Assembly: GCF_014898815.1 (NCBI RefSeq)
Contig: NW_026515468.1
Location: 868,001 to 932,000 of the forward strand
DNA: 64,000 bases
Reading direction: 5' to 3'
Origin: Panonychus citri
Taxonomy: Eukaryota > Arthropoda > Arachnida > Trombidiformes > Tetranychidae
Shown piece after piece: positions 53,457 to 64,000 of this stretch. Below the pieces are notes generated by a model, which was not told the origin of the DNA, ran no database searches, and saw nothing but the letters and a program-made list of their open reading frames with translations. The translations under genes were made by a program, and so were the position numbers. Each line of letters opens with the position of its first letter. The first letter of the stretch is position 1.

Positions 53457-56113
53457 TCATGTAGGAGTGGATAATGTGAACTGATAATATAAGTGAGCAT
53501 TATTATTATTGGGTAATAGTGTTAATAATAAGCCAAAGGTGCTGAAAGGTTTTAATCATTGTTTATATTGGATTAGATTTGGAAATGTTTAGTGGATGAA
53601 CACAAAGTTTCAATTGGGATAAATGAATGAGAGAGGGAAAAGGAAGATAATGATGATGATGATGAAGATAACAAGAAGGCTGAAGATTATTAGCTTTTCA
53701 TTTCTATTAAAAGTAGTATTTTCCTCTGAAAAAAACATCCTACTCATCATCATCATTATCATTATGATCTTTCATTTGAGTTATTACTTACAGAGAAAAT
53801 GTTTTCCATTGAGTTGATTGAGTGCTGGTCAGTTCTTTGGCATATTAAGATTCTCATTAGCTGAATATTGGAATTTTTTTTATAATTAGTGATAACATTT
53901 TTTTCTGTTATTTGGTCAAGTGTTTGATTGATTTCTACTCATTTTGGTTTGCATCTTTTTTTTTCATCAACTGTCAATATGAATCAATGATCAATGACCC
54001 ATGGGTTGGACAAAAACGTATTCATCATCATGGATACTCAATGATAATAGTATCAGAATGATAATGATCGTTATCATTGATAATACCATTGATATTTCAT
54101 TAATATTGTGTAAAAGTTTCGTGACTTTCATGATGCAATAATTGTTTACATGACGATGATGATGATGATTAGTGAGAATAGGAAATAAAAAGGAAAACAA
54201 TTCATTATTATCATGAATAAAAATATCAATAGTATTTCAATTAGACTCTAGAGATGGTCAGTTATCATTCATTATCGTTTCTTATTGTTTATCTTACCGA
54301 TAACGAGTAATATCATAATCATAATCAATTATTATCTTTCTACAATCGTTTGATTGTTTACAGAAGTAAAAACATTCACCTTAATCATCTAATCAACTTT
54401 TTTCTCATCTTCTTTTTGTCTAATGGTCAATTTTATGGGGATATGAACGGACTTCGATCAGATATTTTGCCGGAAGTCATTTCACCAAGTGCAGTACTGT
54501 TGATGCCTTTTTCGGGGAAGATCATCGATCTCGATTGACACATGATAACATCACCAAAACAGGTAAGTTCATCGATTGATCCAGTGATCCAAAGTTCTGA
54601 GCCTTCAAATGAATTTTATTTGGTTAATCATTTCATAGACAACAGGTAGCACGTTTAATTAAAGTCTATGGCTAATAATTTACATGTGATATTATCAAGG
54701 TGGAAATTGAGTAAAGAAATGAAATTAATGGTTGAAATTTCATGATAATTTTCATTGAATTTGTAAATAGGTTATTTGTTGAGTTTTTCGTGAAGGACTT
54801 GAATTGGAAAATGAACTTTTTGTCTATCTACTTTCTCCTCCATCGACCATGGAATCAGAATCAGAGAAAAGAAAATTAATTGAACTTTTGTGATACTCTA
54901 TTAATCTATTATCTGTTTATTGTATTGTGATATTAATGAAGATGAGATTGGAAAGAAAAAAAGATAGAAAAAGGAATGGTCATCTTTAGATGGTCAAGAT
55001 TCAGTCAAACGAGTGATAAAATTGGATGATGACAAAGATGATGATAAACTCCATTAAGCTTCTTATGGATTCTTTGTTGGTTAAGGTAAGAAAATAGGGA
55101 AAAGGTTAAGATTAAGAGTAAGTAGGTAAAAATTTATCTTCTTTTATCTTCATTCTCTCATCATCATCTCCTTGTTTTGTCTTCTTCTTCTTCTCCATCA
55201 CCATCTCTCTTTCTGGTCATCTTTAACATTCTATCAATCTCCAAACAAGATGAAGATAAAAAGTTCTGAGCCACAGATTGGTCTTATTTCTGATTATCTA
55301 TTAATATGAAACAAAACAAAACCTAATCGCTTATATTTCAGGGAAGAGATTGAGTTCTGAGGCTGTTTATCTGTTCTGCTTTTTTCCCACCTAAAACAAG
55401 TTCCCACCTTGTCTTCCTCTTCCTTTAATCCTCTAATATCTTTATCATTATCAGCTTCAGCTCATCTTAATAGATAATCTAATCTGCATCTAACCAAATT
55501 TCTTATCCATGACTTACCGAGTGTTCCCTGAATTTTCAGAGATGAACAATGATTTCATGAGAAGAGAATAATCAAAGTCAAAGGTTCATTCAGATTCTAA
55601 AAATAAATGTCATCTATTATTCACCCTGAATATCAATGTTATGTTGACACTAAGAATTCTGGAAATGAAATACCCCTGAAATAGATTCAATGGAATGAAA
55701 ACTGAATGAGTAGTTAATAATCTTGTTGGATATAAGCAGACAAAAGAAACTAATCTTAAAATTCAACAAACACTGAATGATGAAATTTATCTAGACTCAG
55801 AAATTTTTTATTCTCTTTCTAAAGTTAAAGTCTTCAGATCAATAAGAAAATAACAGGGGAGAAATAGAAACGTTAAATTTTAGAGAATAAAAATTTTTTA
55901 TTCTTTTTTCAGCCAATAATCAATGTCTAATCGATTATCTGAATATTACCCATTGAACTTTCACCACTCAGTTTGCTTATAATGATTGGAGTTCATCATC
56001 AAGTGTCAATTCATGTAACTTCATGGAGAAACAAGGATAAGAAACTGAAAATTCCTGAAATTCATTGACTCAAATGTTTCATGTTTGCTTTATTTTTTTA
56101 CTACGAAGTGACA

Positions 56114-56155
<42 letters not shown>

Positions 56156-59100
56156 AACCATGGTAACATTATTTTTCCAAAGTTTTGAATGATTTCTAAT
56201 AAGTTCATGAGACTCTGAGTGTGGGTGATGAATTAAAACGCTAATGATCTAACGAAGAGGAAAATAGCAACGACCAATTGATTGATTAAGAATTCAAAGT
56301 TTCTCATGATTCTGTCTGAATTCATTTTCATGATTATCGATGTAATTTACCGATCAACTAATTTACTTTGCTAATGGTTCCATTAAGCTTACAGCTAATA
56401 ATTGGCATGAATTTACAGCAAAAAAAGTATCCTAGCAACATGAAATTCCCTGAATAAAGTAAATAATATAAACTAATAACAACACTGATTTAATGTTTGT
56501 TATCATTTGAATGGATCCACCAGATATGAGATAATATTGAATAATGAATTTTAACACCATGAACCGATAAACTTACTTTGAAATTTCATCGTTAACCAGG
56601 TAATAGATTTAAATGAAAGGTGACTGAAAAATAGAAGGAAAAAATTTTGCAAAAATAAGTTCTGACTGAAAAAAGTATCAGAATAGAAATTCAGTAAATC
56701 GGATAAAAGTGTGATTCTTCGTGCACTGAATTTGATGATGATAGAAATGAAGATGGATCATCTATTAGATAGGAAGTGGAAATAATAATAATCATATAAG
56801 GTAACTGATGATTTTGAAGTAAAATTCATGGTGTAATTGAGTAGTAGAGATCACCAATGGATGAGATAAGGTTACCTTTTCAGTTGAAACTGAGTTTTTA
56901 TCTCTCAAAATGAGTCATCATGAACTAACCATTGGAATCCATGTAGACACCTTCATGATCACCAAGACTTTATTACAATTAAAATTACCGGTTTATGATT
57001 GTAGTCAATGGTGACGTTGGTCATCAAAGGGAGCAGAGTATAAATAGAGTGAAACAATTAGTTGATTGTGCTCACTTTCGTCACGTCTGTTTGTTAATTG
57101 TCACCCTAACGTCTTTAGCTTTTGACCTTTTCAAGGGTATTCAGTTACTTCCGTTTCCTCTTAATCTCACAACAATAAGATCATCGACTTTAAAGTGATG
57201 TCCAGTTTTCACTCTTCAGCTCTCCTAATTCTCCATGAAATGTTACCATGGTTTCGTTTTTTGATAATTATCTTGTTAATCATGCGACTCATATTTCATT
57301 TTTCATCTTCTCATGAAACATGACCATGAATCTTATCGTTGAAACATTGTTACATTTTCCAACAACTTCCGTTTTCTCAACAATCAGATGAAACTTCATC
57401 TTCCGTCTACCGTGATGATAATTTCCGTTTCAAAGAATCTTAAATGATGATTATATAATTTGTGATCTTATTCTCCGTTTACATTACATGAGAAAAAAAA
57501 TTCTAATGATTTGAAATGACTGAATCTGAACTCTTCCTCCGATTCTCCATGAAATTAATCCTCATTCACCAGGTAAAAGTAATTTTTTTTCTTCACCTTT
57601 TTAGATTTAATCAAAATTAATCATTGATTGTAATTGATGTTACTCTTATTTTTTGTCGTAAACATAATGAAAAAGATTTACAGTTAACTACTTGTCCATT
57701 GACAGGTAAACATTTAGCTGATTAACTTGATATAATGTTTGTAGTAACTTGCTCATCCTCTGAATTCCGAGTCATCTGAAAATCCTCAATAATGAAACAT
57801 GATCATGATAGTAATGATCATAGATTGTATTTAGATGGAAATGTAAAAGCATCAAAAATGTTTTAATGGTTAGTTGTTGTTTCAATGTTATTATCAATTC
57901 CCTTGATTGAATTACAATTACTATTATTTGATAAACAACAATATCATGATCAACAAGAAACGTAATAATAATTTCCCAACATTTCCCATTGATCCATATC
58001 ACGAGAATGAAAAATATTCACAATTAGCTGAATTGAAATTGTGAGAGAAAATCTTTCAATTTATTTACCTGGATAATCATGAATCCTCTATCATGTTCAA
58101 TAGAAATCATCATGATAACCATCAGATATCAAGTAATATAAGGTTATATCTATTCCTCTACATGATTAGATCAAAGTTCAGGTCCCCATGAGTTTGAATA
58201 AGTGAACATTGTTTCTTAAAGGCTTCATGTTTTTGACCTTTTCTATTATGAGTAATGAATTTTGTGTATGTGATGTTGCTACATGGAGGGTATGCACTTT
58301 GAATGCTCAATGTTATGTCAGATTATTGTTTATTCATAATATTCAGCTCTATGTAAATGATTTAAAATTTACCGTTACTTATAAGCCTAATGGTTTTGTC
58401 CCATTAGATTTGTTGAAAATGATTCCATTTTTAATTTCAAAAGCCTCAAGTGATGGTTGAAATTTCACTTGAATCGATTCAACTTTTATCTCCAAGAAGT
58501 GTTAATGTTCAACATGATAATTGTGAATCTTATTGTTGGAAATTAAAAGCAAACCAAAGTAGAGACAAAGAATTGTAACCATTAAGTTAATTGTTATTGC
58601 TGCTAATTGAGGTTTTTCTCCCTTCTGATGAGAATTGTGAGAATCCATTCAATCTGGTTCATCGTTGGCTCTTGTAATCATAATGATCATTAGTTATTGT
58701 GGTTGTTATCGTTACCATGAAAGTGGAGATAAAAGTTCAGGGTACTAATCAGTTCAAGTGATTATTATTCATTTGTTTCCTCAGTGTTAATTGTTATCAA
58801 AAATAAATTAGTGATGTCTCATTATAATTAGATTAGATATGAAAAATTTCAGCGTCTTCGGAATAGCTGAATCTTCAGAGTTTCTTACGATTTCTGAAGT
58901 AAAACTCATATATTACTTCATATGTTCATCATTACATCGAGTCTTCTGGTTTAAACAATTAAGATTAAACTCCATGTCAAAAGATGGTAACGATATTAAT
59001 TAATGCAGAATCAATCTGATTTTACTACTCAGGGAGCTCAGAAAATTCTGTGGCCAATCTCAGGAGCAATTTCTCTGAAATTGATTAAATATTCGGATGG

Positions 59101-62100
59101 AAAAAGTTGATTTCTCGATGCTGTGGTTAGACTTTTGTCCAATTTAAGGTTGACTTCGAAGGAAAAAGTTCTAACTTAATGTTGTCTTGGTGACATTTGA
59201 GTTCCAATTGTCGAAGCTGTGAATTCTGAGAAAAAAAGAATATAAAAAAGTTTGTTTAGTTAAAAGTATCTTTCGAATGCCAACTTTTTTTTTGTTCTTT
59301 TTTTCTTGACATCGAATGAAGATTTATCTTTATGGACTCACGATCAGAATCAGGGTAATATTTCAATTTATATACGAAAAATAACCATGGAAACTATTCT
59401 GAGAGATTGAGAATTTATTGTTCAGTCCCAGAAAGGAACCTGATTTCATGGATATGATAAGTTTCCCATGATCATCATGGTAACACAATTTTTCCCTCAC
59501 CCTGTAAATCAATTGGAAACTTTTTTTGTTCCGGTTCATTTATGAGTATGTATGAGTTATATGTTTGAAGATGATGAAATTTTCATGATACTAACCACCA
59601 ACTCATTGACATAAAAATTTATTTACATTCAATAACATGAAACTTTTTGTTGAACATAAACTACACTACTAAATATTATGAATAAGGATCATGATGGTCA
59701 AGAGTTTGTGGTCAAGATAAAATTGAGCATAATTTTTTTATTCTTTTTTCAATGAAATTCTGTCAAATTTTGATGTAAACATGATAAAGATAATGTCAGC
59801 TATCTCCTTACCAATATCGCGGATTCTAAACTTCATGAATTCCCCCTGAATCTTATCTCTTTTCCCTCTGGTTCATGATAATGATCAGACGGAAGAAATT
59901 TTTCTCTATTCAGAATTTTCTGTCTGATGATTACAAATTACATGTTGTTATTTACAATCTACCACTTTTTTTCATATATTCACCATAAGGAAGGGAAATC
60001 AATTGAATCTCATGAAACCATTTCATGGTAATATTTCATTTCCACCATTGAATTTTACTCTGATTTCCTGATTGATGTTGATTCGTTTGATATGTTTCAA
60101 TGGGTTTATCATCAATGATTAGAATTGATTTTTCTTTTGGCTCTTGATTTCCTGGGTTAGAACTTTTTTATTTTATTTTATATTTATACCAAATTCATTT
60201 GATTATTCAGTTCCATGGAATTCAATCCATCTTTTTCATGGAATCATGGTGGTAATAATTTTTTTCTTCCTTTTCTACTACCAATAGGCTTCCAAATATT
60301 GAAAATCGAGGTTGAAGACGATGTGACACCAACAGAAGACTCAAAATTAACATTATCCTGTCTCATACAATCAACTAATTCAATTGAGGTAAGATCTTAA
60401 TCATTTCACTATTCATTGATCATGATAATATCTCATTATTGAATTACCATTAATCTTAAATTCATCATCACCCTGATTATCGTGCTGGCTTCAAATTAGA
60501 TGAAGATATTGATGAAGCAAATGGTAATTCTCATTGAGAGAGAGAGAGAGATAAAAAGTTCAGAAAAGTTCATTTTCTCAACTGATGTTCTTAATGATGT
60601 ACATGAATACCTATCATCTAAAAACACATTGATTTACCACGAAAAAAATCATGATATAAAATTCAGGTGATAATAATAATCAACTTGGAGCTAAAAGGTT
60701 AGGAAAGGAGGAAATTCATCTGAATTATTAAATGAACTTTTCACCCTGAACTCAGACTCAGACAGTTTGAATCAATAGTCTTGGTGTGGTAACTAAGATC
60801 ATCATTCTACTTCTTTCAATTCCTTAGGTGTATCAACACAAAAAACCCTCCATCATAAGATATGTAATAAGTTATCATGGTGGAATATTTTTCCCACCCA
60901 GTGACTCTTATGTTAAATATTATCATCTCTCAGTTATTATCATGATTATTAGCATTCTTCATGAAAAAACATGAAAGAAAATGAAGGAAGGAAAATTCCC
61001 TCAAAGAAAAATAAGCAAAACTGAGTTCTTAGTCTGGTGGTAATAATAATGGTAAAGAGAAAGAAAAAAATTCTAAATATGAACTTTAGGTGGTAAAAGA
61101 AAATGTCATGAAAAGTGTAACAATATTTATGAATAATAACTGAGTTCAGGTGGAACATGAGAAAAAGTAAAGAAACTGAAATAAAGTGATAACATTTCTT
61201 CAGAAATTTTGCCTGAAAGTTTCAAAATTTCTCCATGTATATTAGTTCACAGGAAAGAATTTGAAATTCAGAGAGAAAATTAGTTTTTCCTTTCGTTATG
61301 AAAAAAAAAGTTGGGTAATAATAATTTCTGTATAAGTTATGATATTGATTACAAGCCATTCTATTGTTTTTGGTTATTTCATGATGTTTTCAGGTGAATC
61401 AAATTGAAATGATTCGTCAGAATCTGAATTGAACTAAACTTTTTTCATTACTTTTATTTTCCCCTCAGGTTAAATGGTATAAAGATTTTACTCTGATAGA
61501 TACAGAGACTAGTTTTTTACGAAAAATGTCAACCAGTTTGGGTCGATCGTCCATTAGATCTACTGGTGGTCATTATCTTGCCTCCTTGACCATTGGAAAA
61601 CTTTATCCCTTGGACTCTGGTATTTTCACTTGTGAAGCCATTGATCTTAAGCACAGGACCCGAGTAAATGGTAGCTATGAGCTGAGGGTATTGAGTAAAC
61701 CACAGGTCAAAGTTTACCCGTTAAGTTCAACCGTTTATTCATTGCAAACTTTTACCGTTTCTTGTTTCTCGGTTGATTATGATCCATTAATTGGTTATAA
61801 TTGGCTTAAAAATGGTGAAATATTGAATCCACTCTATGATTCTGAGTTAATTGAGGATCTTTATCCCGCCGGGATAAGACTTATAGTACCAAAAGCGTTG
61901 ACCAGAGCAGTTTACACTTGTCTGGTTACAACACCATTGGGAACAGTTGGTAAAGAATCAATTTTAACTGTGATTCCAAGTAATCTGACCAATGGTAAGT
62001 TATTATCTTTTCATAACTTCTCATGATAACTGATGATTTTCTGTCTAAATCCTTCAGAGTTGAGACAAACTTGCTCAAAGGAGACACATGAAGATGTTGA

Positions 62101-62350
62101 CTGGCCTGAGACTGCAATCGATGGTGTTGCCGTTGAACCTTGTCCACCAGGTTACAAAGGTAAAAATGTTCAATCAAATAAATTACATGAAAATTGTTAT
62201 TATATTTTTTTTGACTGAATTTCCTAATGTTCATGATGGTTTATTTTAGACGGAGGTGTAACCAGGAGACGTTGTTTTGCTAATGGTAAATGGGATGAAG
62301 CTGATTTTTCAAGTTGCCTTAATTACCAAATGTTTTACATCCAGGAAAAG
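38499..62350 (+). CDS. Adhesion-GPCR-type receptor, extracellular part: CUB, EGF, two Ig, HRM (3' end beyond the window)
   Basis: Six exons, 38499-39391, 54462-54562, 60288-60388, 61469-61994, 62058-62159 and 62250-62350, join in phases 2, 1, 0, 1, 1 into 608 codons. Exon 1 has a hydrophobic leader (YYFIIIIIIYFISLY), a CUB domain (about residues 104-227: SCLFIYDEIETGFISSPNFP, HCTWIIRAP, but no second Cys pair) and an EGF module (about 241-280: CSFNGQC, CSCFPGFFGRFC). A second, short Cys group (CDPQKGINPC and CKDGTDC) crosses the join into YFAGSHFTKC. Ig1 (about 333-445) has LTLSC, VKWYK and DSGIFTC; Ig2 (about 446-535) has TVSC, YNWLKNG and AVYTC. The HRM region (about 545-601) has DWPETAIDG, PCPPGYKDGG and CFANGKWDEADFSSC. 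HRM is typical of adhesion and secretin-type GPCRs, so a GAIN/7TM part is expected beyond the right edge. The first intron is about 15 kb. The assignment of 54462-54562 rests on phase and splice sites. Confidence 0.8.
41885..41903. repeat. (GA)n microsatellite
   Basis: AG repeat of about 19 bp in the first receptor intron. Confidence 0.9.
44623..44644. repeat. (GA)n microsatellite
   Basis: AG repeat of about 22 bp in the first receptor intron. Confidence 0.9.
46973..47212 (+). other. Unidentified 79-codon open stretch without a start codon
   Basis: Between two stops the frame reads, among other parts, RVSVTGQVNRELQSTRDN and ILEIDQLVNRYTLPIGYHY. It has balanced composition and more G+C than the surrounding intron. 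There is no ATG near the start, and no acceptor/donor pair fits the phase of the neighbouring receptor exons. It could be a fragment of a mobile element or pseudogene. I recognise no family. Confidence 0.25.
47881..48205 (-). other. Unidentified island with a 33-codon ATG frame
   Basis: This segment differs in composition from the intron around it. On the minus strand an ATG behind a pyrimidine-rich acceptor-like stretch opens MSSNMITNEQALLFKRVYKR, ending after 33 codons. Fragments such as ERLVLLLKEQL and AAFWTLVHANKVRG follow in shifting frames. This pattern fits a decayed coding sequence. The family is unknown. Confidence 0.25.
48414..48949. mobile_element. MITE with long terminal inverted repeats and TA target duplication
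   Basis: 536 bp. The left end begins CAGGGCTATTCAGCTATT and the right end is its mirror, AATAGCTGAATAGCCCTG. Both ends are flanked by TA (48412-48413 and 48950-48951). The arms match over roughly 170 bp with mismatches: for example CTTGAGACTTGAGTGGTGTG is in the left arm and its complement in the right, and GCGTTTCAAGGTCATTTGAT is shared too. There is no transposase frame inside. TA duplication and the CAG start suggest mobilisation by a Tc1/mariner/pogo-type transposase (inference). Confidence 0.88.
48997..49178 (+). pseudogene. Fragment of the spliceosomal helicase gene SNRNP200 (Brr2), C-terminal part
   Basis: The plus strand reads WLVIG, then after a break SKSNSLISIKRITL and VKLDFIAPSPGDYSYTLYF, then MSDGYLGCDQEYK. 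This matches the last part of the C-terminal Sec63/FN3 region of U5 snRNP 200-kDa helicase as I remember it (WVVIGDAKSNSLISIKR in human). After QEYK the similarity stops, followed by a TGA three codons later. Between WLVIG and SKSN lie 14 bases, TAGGTTAGGTTAGG, where only an Asp codon is expected; they shift the frame and add a stop. The fragment is about 180 bp, starts 46 bp after a MITE, and lies in the receptor intron. It cannot be a working gene. Confidence 0.85.
49011..49025 (+). repeat. (TTAGG)3, arthropod telomere-type repeat
   Basis: Three exact TTAGG units interrupting the SNRNP200 fragment. TTAGG is the ancestral arthropod telomere unit. Three units can arise by chance, but the position as an insertion in an otherwise alignable coding sequence is notable. 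Confidence 0.7.
50163..50207. repeat. (TC)n microsatellite
   Basis: CT repeat of about 45 bp, the longest in the window. Confidence 0.95.
50887..51033 (-). other. Possible minus-strand terminal exon (48 codons), unidentified
   Basis: After an acceptor-like TTATTTATTCAAG the minus strand reads DKKDKSFCDNISFNGHWSFH, then a His-rich part and a Gly/Asn tail to a TGA at 50887. The local base composition is less AT-rich than its surroundings. No upstream partner exon was found and no family is recognised, so it may equally be non-coding. Confidence 0.2.
51120..51149. repeat. (GA)n microsatellite
   Basis: AG repeat of about 30 bp. Confidence 0.95.
52824..52850. repeat. (GA)n microsatellite
   Basis: AG repeat of about 27 bp. 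Confidence 0.93.
53423..53453. repeat. (GA)n microsatellite
   Basis: AG repeat of about 31 bp. Confidence 0.95.
56116..56152. repeat. (TC)n microsatellite
   Basis: TC repeat of about 37 bp in the second receptor intron. Confidence 0.95.
57039..57046 (+). promoter_or_regulatory. TATA-box-like site in a locally GC-richer patch
   Basis: TATAAATA follows GAGCAGAG. TGACG lies about 25 bp upstream and CGTCACG about 40 bp downstream. The patch from about 56995 to 57200 has more CpG than its surroundings. It could be an internal promoter for a shorter receptor transcript; there is no direct support. Confidence 0.25.
58227..58460 (+). other. Unidentified 77-codon open frame in the second receptor intron
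   Basis: From the ATG at 58227 the frame reads, in part, CDVATWRVCTLNAQCYVRLL, then LYVNDLKFTVTYKPNGFVPL and MIPFLISKASSDG, then TGA. A neighbouring frame just after it stays open for about 38 codons (SIQLLSPRSVNVQHDN and on). Complexity is higher than in typical chance frames of this window. It may be a decayed coding fragment. No family is recognised. Confidence 0.3.
60389..61468 (+). other. Third intron of the adhesion-GPCR-type gene
   Basis: 1080 bp, GTAAGA donor and CCCCTCAG acceptor, splitting the first Ig domain between its first Cys and the Trp. It contains a short GA tract near 60536-60551; nothing else is seen. Confidence 0.8.
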
Positions 62351-64000
62351 GTAAAAATAGTTTTCATGATAATTCAGTTGATTCATTAGATTTGAATCCT
62401 TTCCACTATTAAGTAACCAGAACAGACTAAGAAATTGTTTGTTATTGTTGACCAATGGGCTCAGTATGGTTATCATTTCAATGTAAATTAATCTTATCCT
62501 TGATAATATCTTATCGGTCAGTCTGTTATCTACATGATGATGATACATCATTATTGTTTATCATGATTCATTTACATTGAATGGTTTATGGGTGGATAAC
62601 ATTAGATGACCAGTAGTGGACTTTACTTATAAATAATCAATCAAACTGTACCTCAAACTTTTTCTTTGGTAATAAATTGCATTAACTTCATTTAGTATCA
62701 TCATGAGCTTCGCCAAACTTTTCATGATACAAACTGAATCCATGATATTATAACTCGTTTTCCATTATTGTAATTATGCTTAGTGACCAGACAAAATACT
62801 CTCAATATTTAGTTATCTAGTATATGATTAATTATCGATGATAAATCAACAATTTTTTTTATACAAGTTCAACATTTGAATATTGTGTCTAGTTTTATTG
62901 AGAGGAAACAATTTGATCAATATGACAATCAATCTAATTGTTGATAGACTTTTTTTTTCTTCTGGGAAGAAAAATGAAACATGAATTCATGAGATTTCTG
63001 TGCCTTCCCATTTCATGATGATCATGGTGAATTCACTTCTCAAAAGATAAACTAGAAAGTATTATTATTTTCTATTGATAAGTAGCTATGATGATGATAA
63101 GATAGAAATCATGTAATCGTATTGAATATGAAAACTGAATTGAATATGAATTGTTTGGATGAATACACGAAATGATTCAACAGGATCAACCATGAGATAT
63201 ATTGAATCTCTGACACCTTAATAGCTGCTAACAAAAAGCTAATCAAAAATATTTCAATATACATAAACACACTGAATAAAATGAACAAGGTGGGTAATGT
63301 TATCATGATATTGGGTGAAAAACAGGCAAGTGAATTGAATTGTTGAAGGAAAAATAGTAAAAGATATGAGTGATAAAAATAGTACTCAGGAGAGTAGGAA
63401 AAGAGGTGAGAAGATGATGATTAAGATGATGAGGAAGAATTGAAATCAATTGAACTTTTTTTCCTCTTTTATTATCATCATCATCGTCATGAGAGATAAG
63501 AGTAATCTTGATGTTATTGTTTGAGACTATGATCAGAAAGAAAAAGGAAAAAGAATTTGGAAAATTTCTGTAAATTCTGAGAAAAGAAAAAAAGTCCTGA
63601 GAGTTGAATAGTACCATGGTTATGCTTTCACTCCTTTTTGTTGATATGAGAATCAAGTTCTGTTTATCTATCCCTTGTGCTTATATATTTGTACAAATCG
63701 TCAGAGCAAGAGAGAGAGAGAGAGAGAGAGAGACTCAGACAACGTCGAGAGAGAGCAGAATTGGTAACTAAAAGTTATCAATTCAGCCGATAGATGAATA
63801 CAACCATCACCGAGTTTCAATGGATTCGTATTTACAAATATTGAGGCTTAGATTTTTATCCTTGCAATCAGAATCAAGGGATTACCATCCACAACTACCG
63901 ACCAGAAATTATATTATATCAGAATGCGAGAGAGAGAGAGAGAGAGTGAGTGAGTAAGTTTTCGATATCAAAGGTTTTCATTTTTATTTTGGTGAGAGTT
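62351..64000 (+). other. Start of the next receptor intron, to the window edge
   Basis: After the GTAAAA donor behind MFYIQEK no further exon with GAIN or 7TM features is found. GA tracts lie at 63709-63733 and 63927-63947. The minus-strand frame at 63303-63656 is low in complexity and not convincing. Confidence 0.6.
63709..63733. repeat. (GA)n microsatellite
   Basis: AG repeat of about 25 bp near the right edge; a second one lies at 63927-63947. Confidence 0.93.

Larger units (their letters stand above)
39392..54461 (+). other. First intron of the adhesion-GPCR-type gene (about 15 kb)
   Basis: GTAATA donor after DGTDC; acceptor TCGATCAG before TATTTTGCC. It is filled with AT-rich sequence carrying ATGATGAT, CATGATAAT and A-tract-GTTC words, several GA microsatellites, a MITE, an SNRNP200 fragment and a few short unidentified open stretches (entered separately). 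No nested gene could be established. Confidence 0.65.
54563..60287 (+). other. Second intron of the adhesion-GPCR-type gene (about 5.7 kb)
   Basis: GTAAGT donor after NITKT and an ACCAATAG acceptor before the first Ig exon. It contains a (TC)n tract, a TATA-like site near 57039 and an unidentified 77-codon frame near 58.2 kb; otherwise AT-rich filler. Confidence 0.65.

Noticed and set aside
1..64000. Search for tRNA, rRNA and CRISPR-like arrays
   Set aside because: No B-box-like GGTTCGAANCC with a matching A box, no rRNA-like blocks and no regularly spaced repeats were seen by eye; the tandem GA tracts are plain microsatellites.

Overview
The window is AT-rich nuclear DNA from an animal, almost certainly an arthropod. 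It contains a Wnt gene, a phospholipase D with PX and PH domains, GPAT3/4-type acyltransferases, an SLC46 transporter, a secreted carboxylesterase and an adhesion-GPCR-type ectodomain. Most genes are split by GT-AG introns. Single-exon transporter and esterase genes, very AT-rich spacers and a (TTAGG)3 tract would suit a mite or another chelicerate, but the sequence does not settle the taxon. All exon joins given here were worked out by hand from splice signals, reading phase and protein continuity.

Left part (1-10 kb). The first coding exon of a Wnt gene lies on the minus strand at 482-935. It is divergent from a single-exon SLC46/folate-transporter-like MFS gene (2278-3786). A carboxylesterase (4163-5835) follows and is broken by a one-base frameshift before its catalytic His. 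After it comes a decayed, internally deleted second copy of the SLC46 gene (about 5960-6345). A four-exon Myb/SANT-like DNA-binding protein gene lies on the minus strand (8459-9867).

Middle part (10-33 kb). A five-exon phospholipase D (14930-20710, 1136 aa) runs on the plus strand. Two weakly similar copies of a segment of about 240 bp lie on either side of it. Two tandem GPAT3/4-like genes follow on the minus strand. The downstream one (24474-25924) has a frameshift and a changed FPEGT motif. The upstream one (26270-33269, 450 aa) is intact but has long introns.

Right part (33-64 kb). One plus-strand gene fills this part. Six phase-compatible exons between 38499 and 62350 encode a signal peptide, a CUB domain, EGF-like modules, two Ig domains and a hormone-receptor motif (HRM). 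The 7TM part lies beyond the right edge. Its first intron is about 15 kb and holds a 536-bp TA-flanked inverted-repeat element (MITE), a fragment of the spliceosomal helicase gene SNRNP200/Brr2 interrupted by (TTAGG)3, and short unidentified open stretches.

No operon-like or defence-like system is present. The most unusual items are the CUB-EGF-Ig-HRM architecture, the telomere-repeat scar in the Brr2 fragment, the two frameshifted enzyme genes, and a marked change in non-coding word usage between the left and right parts.
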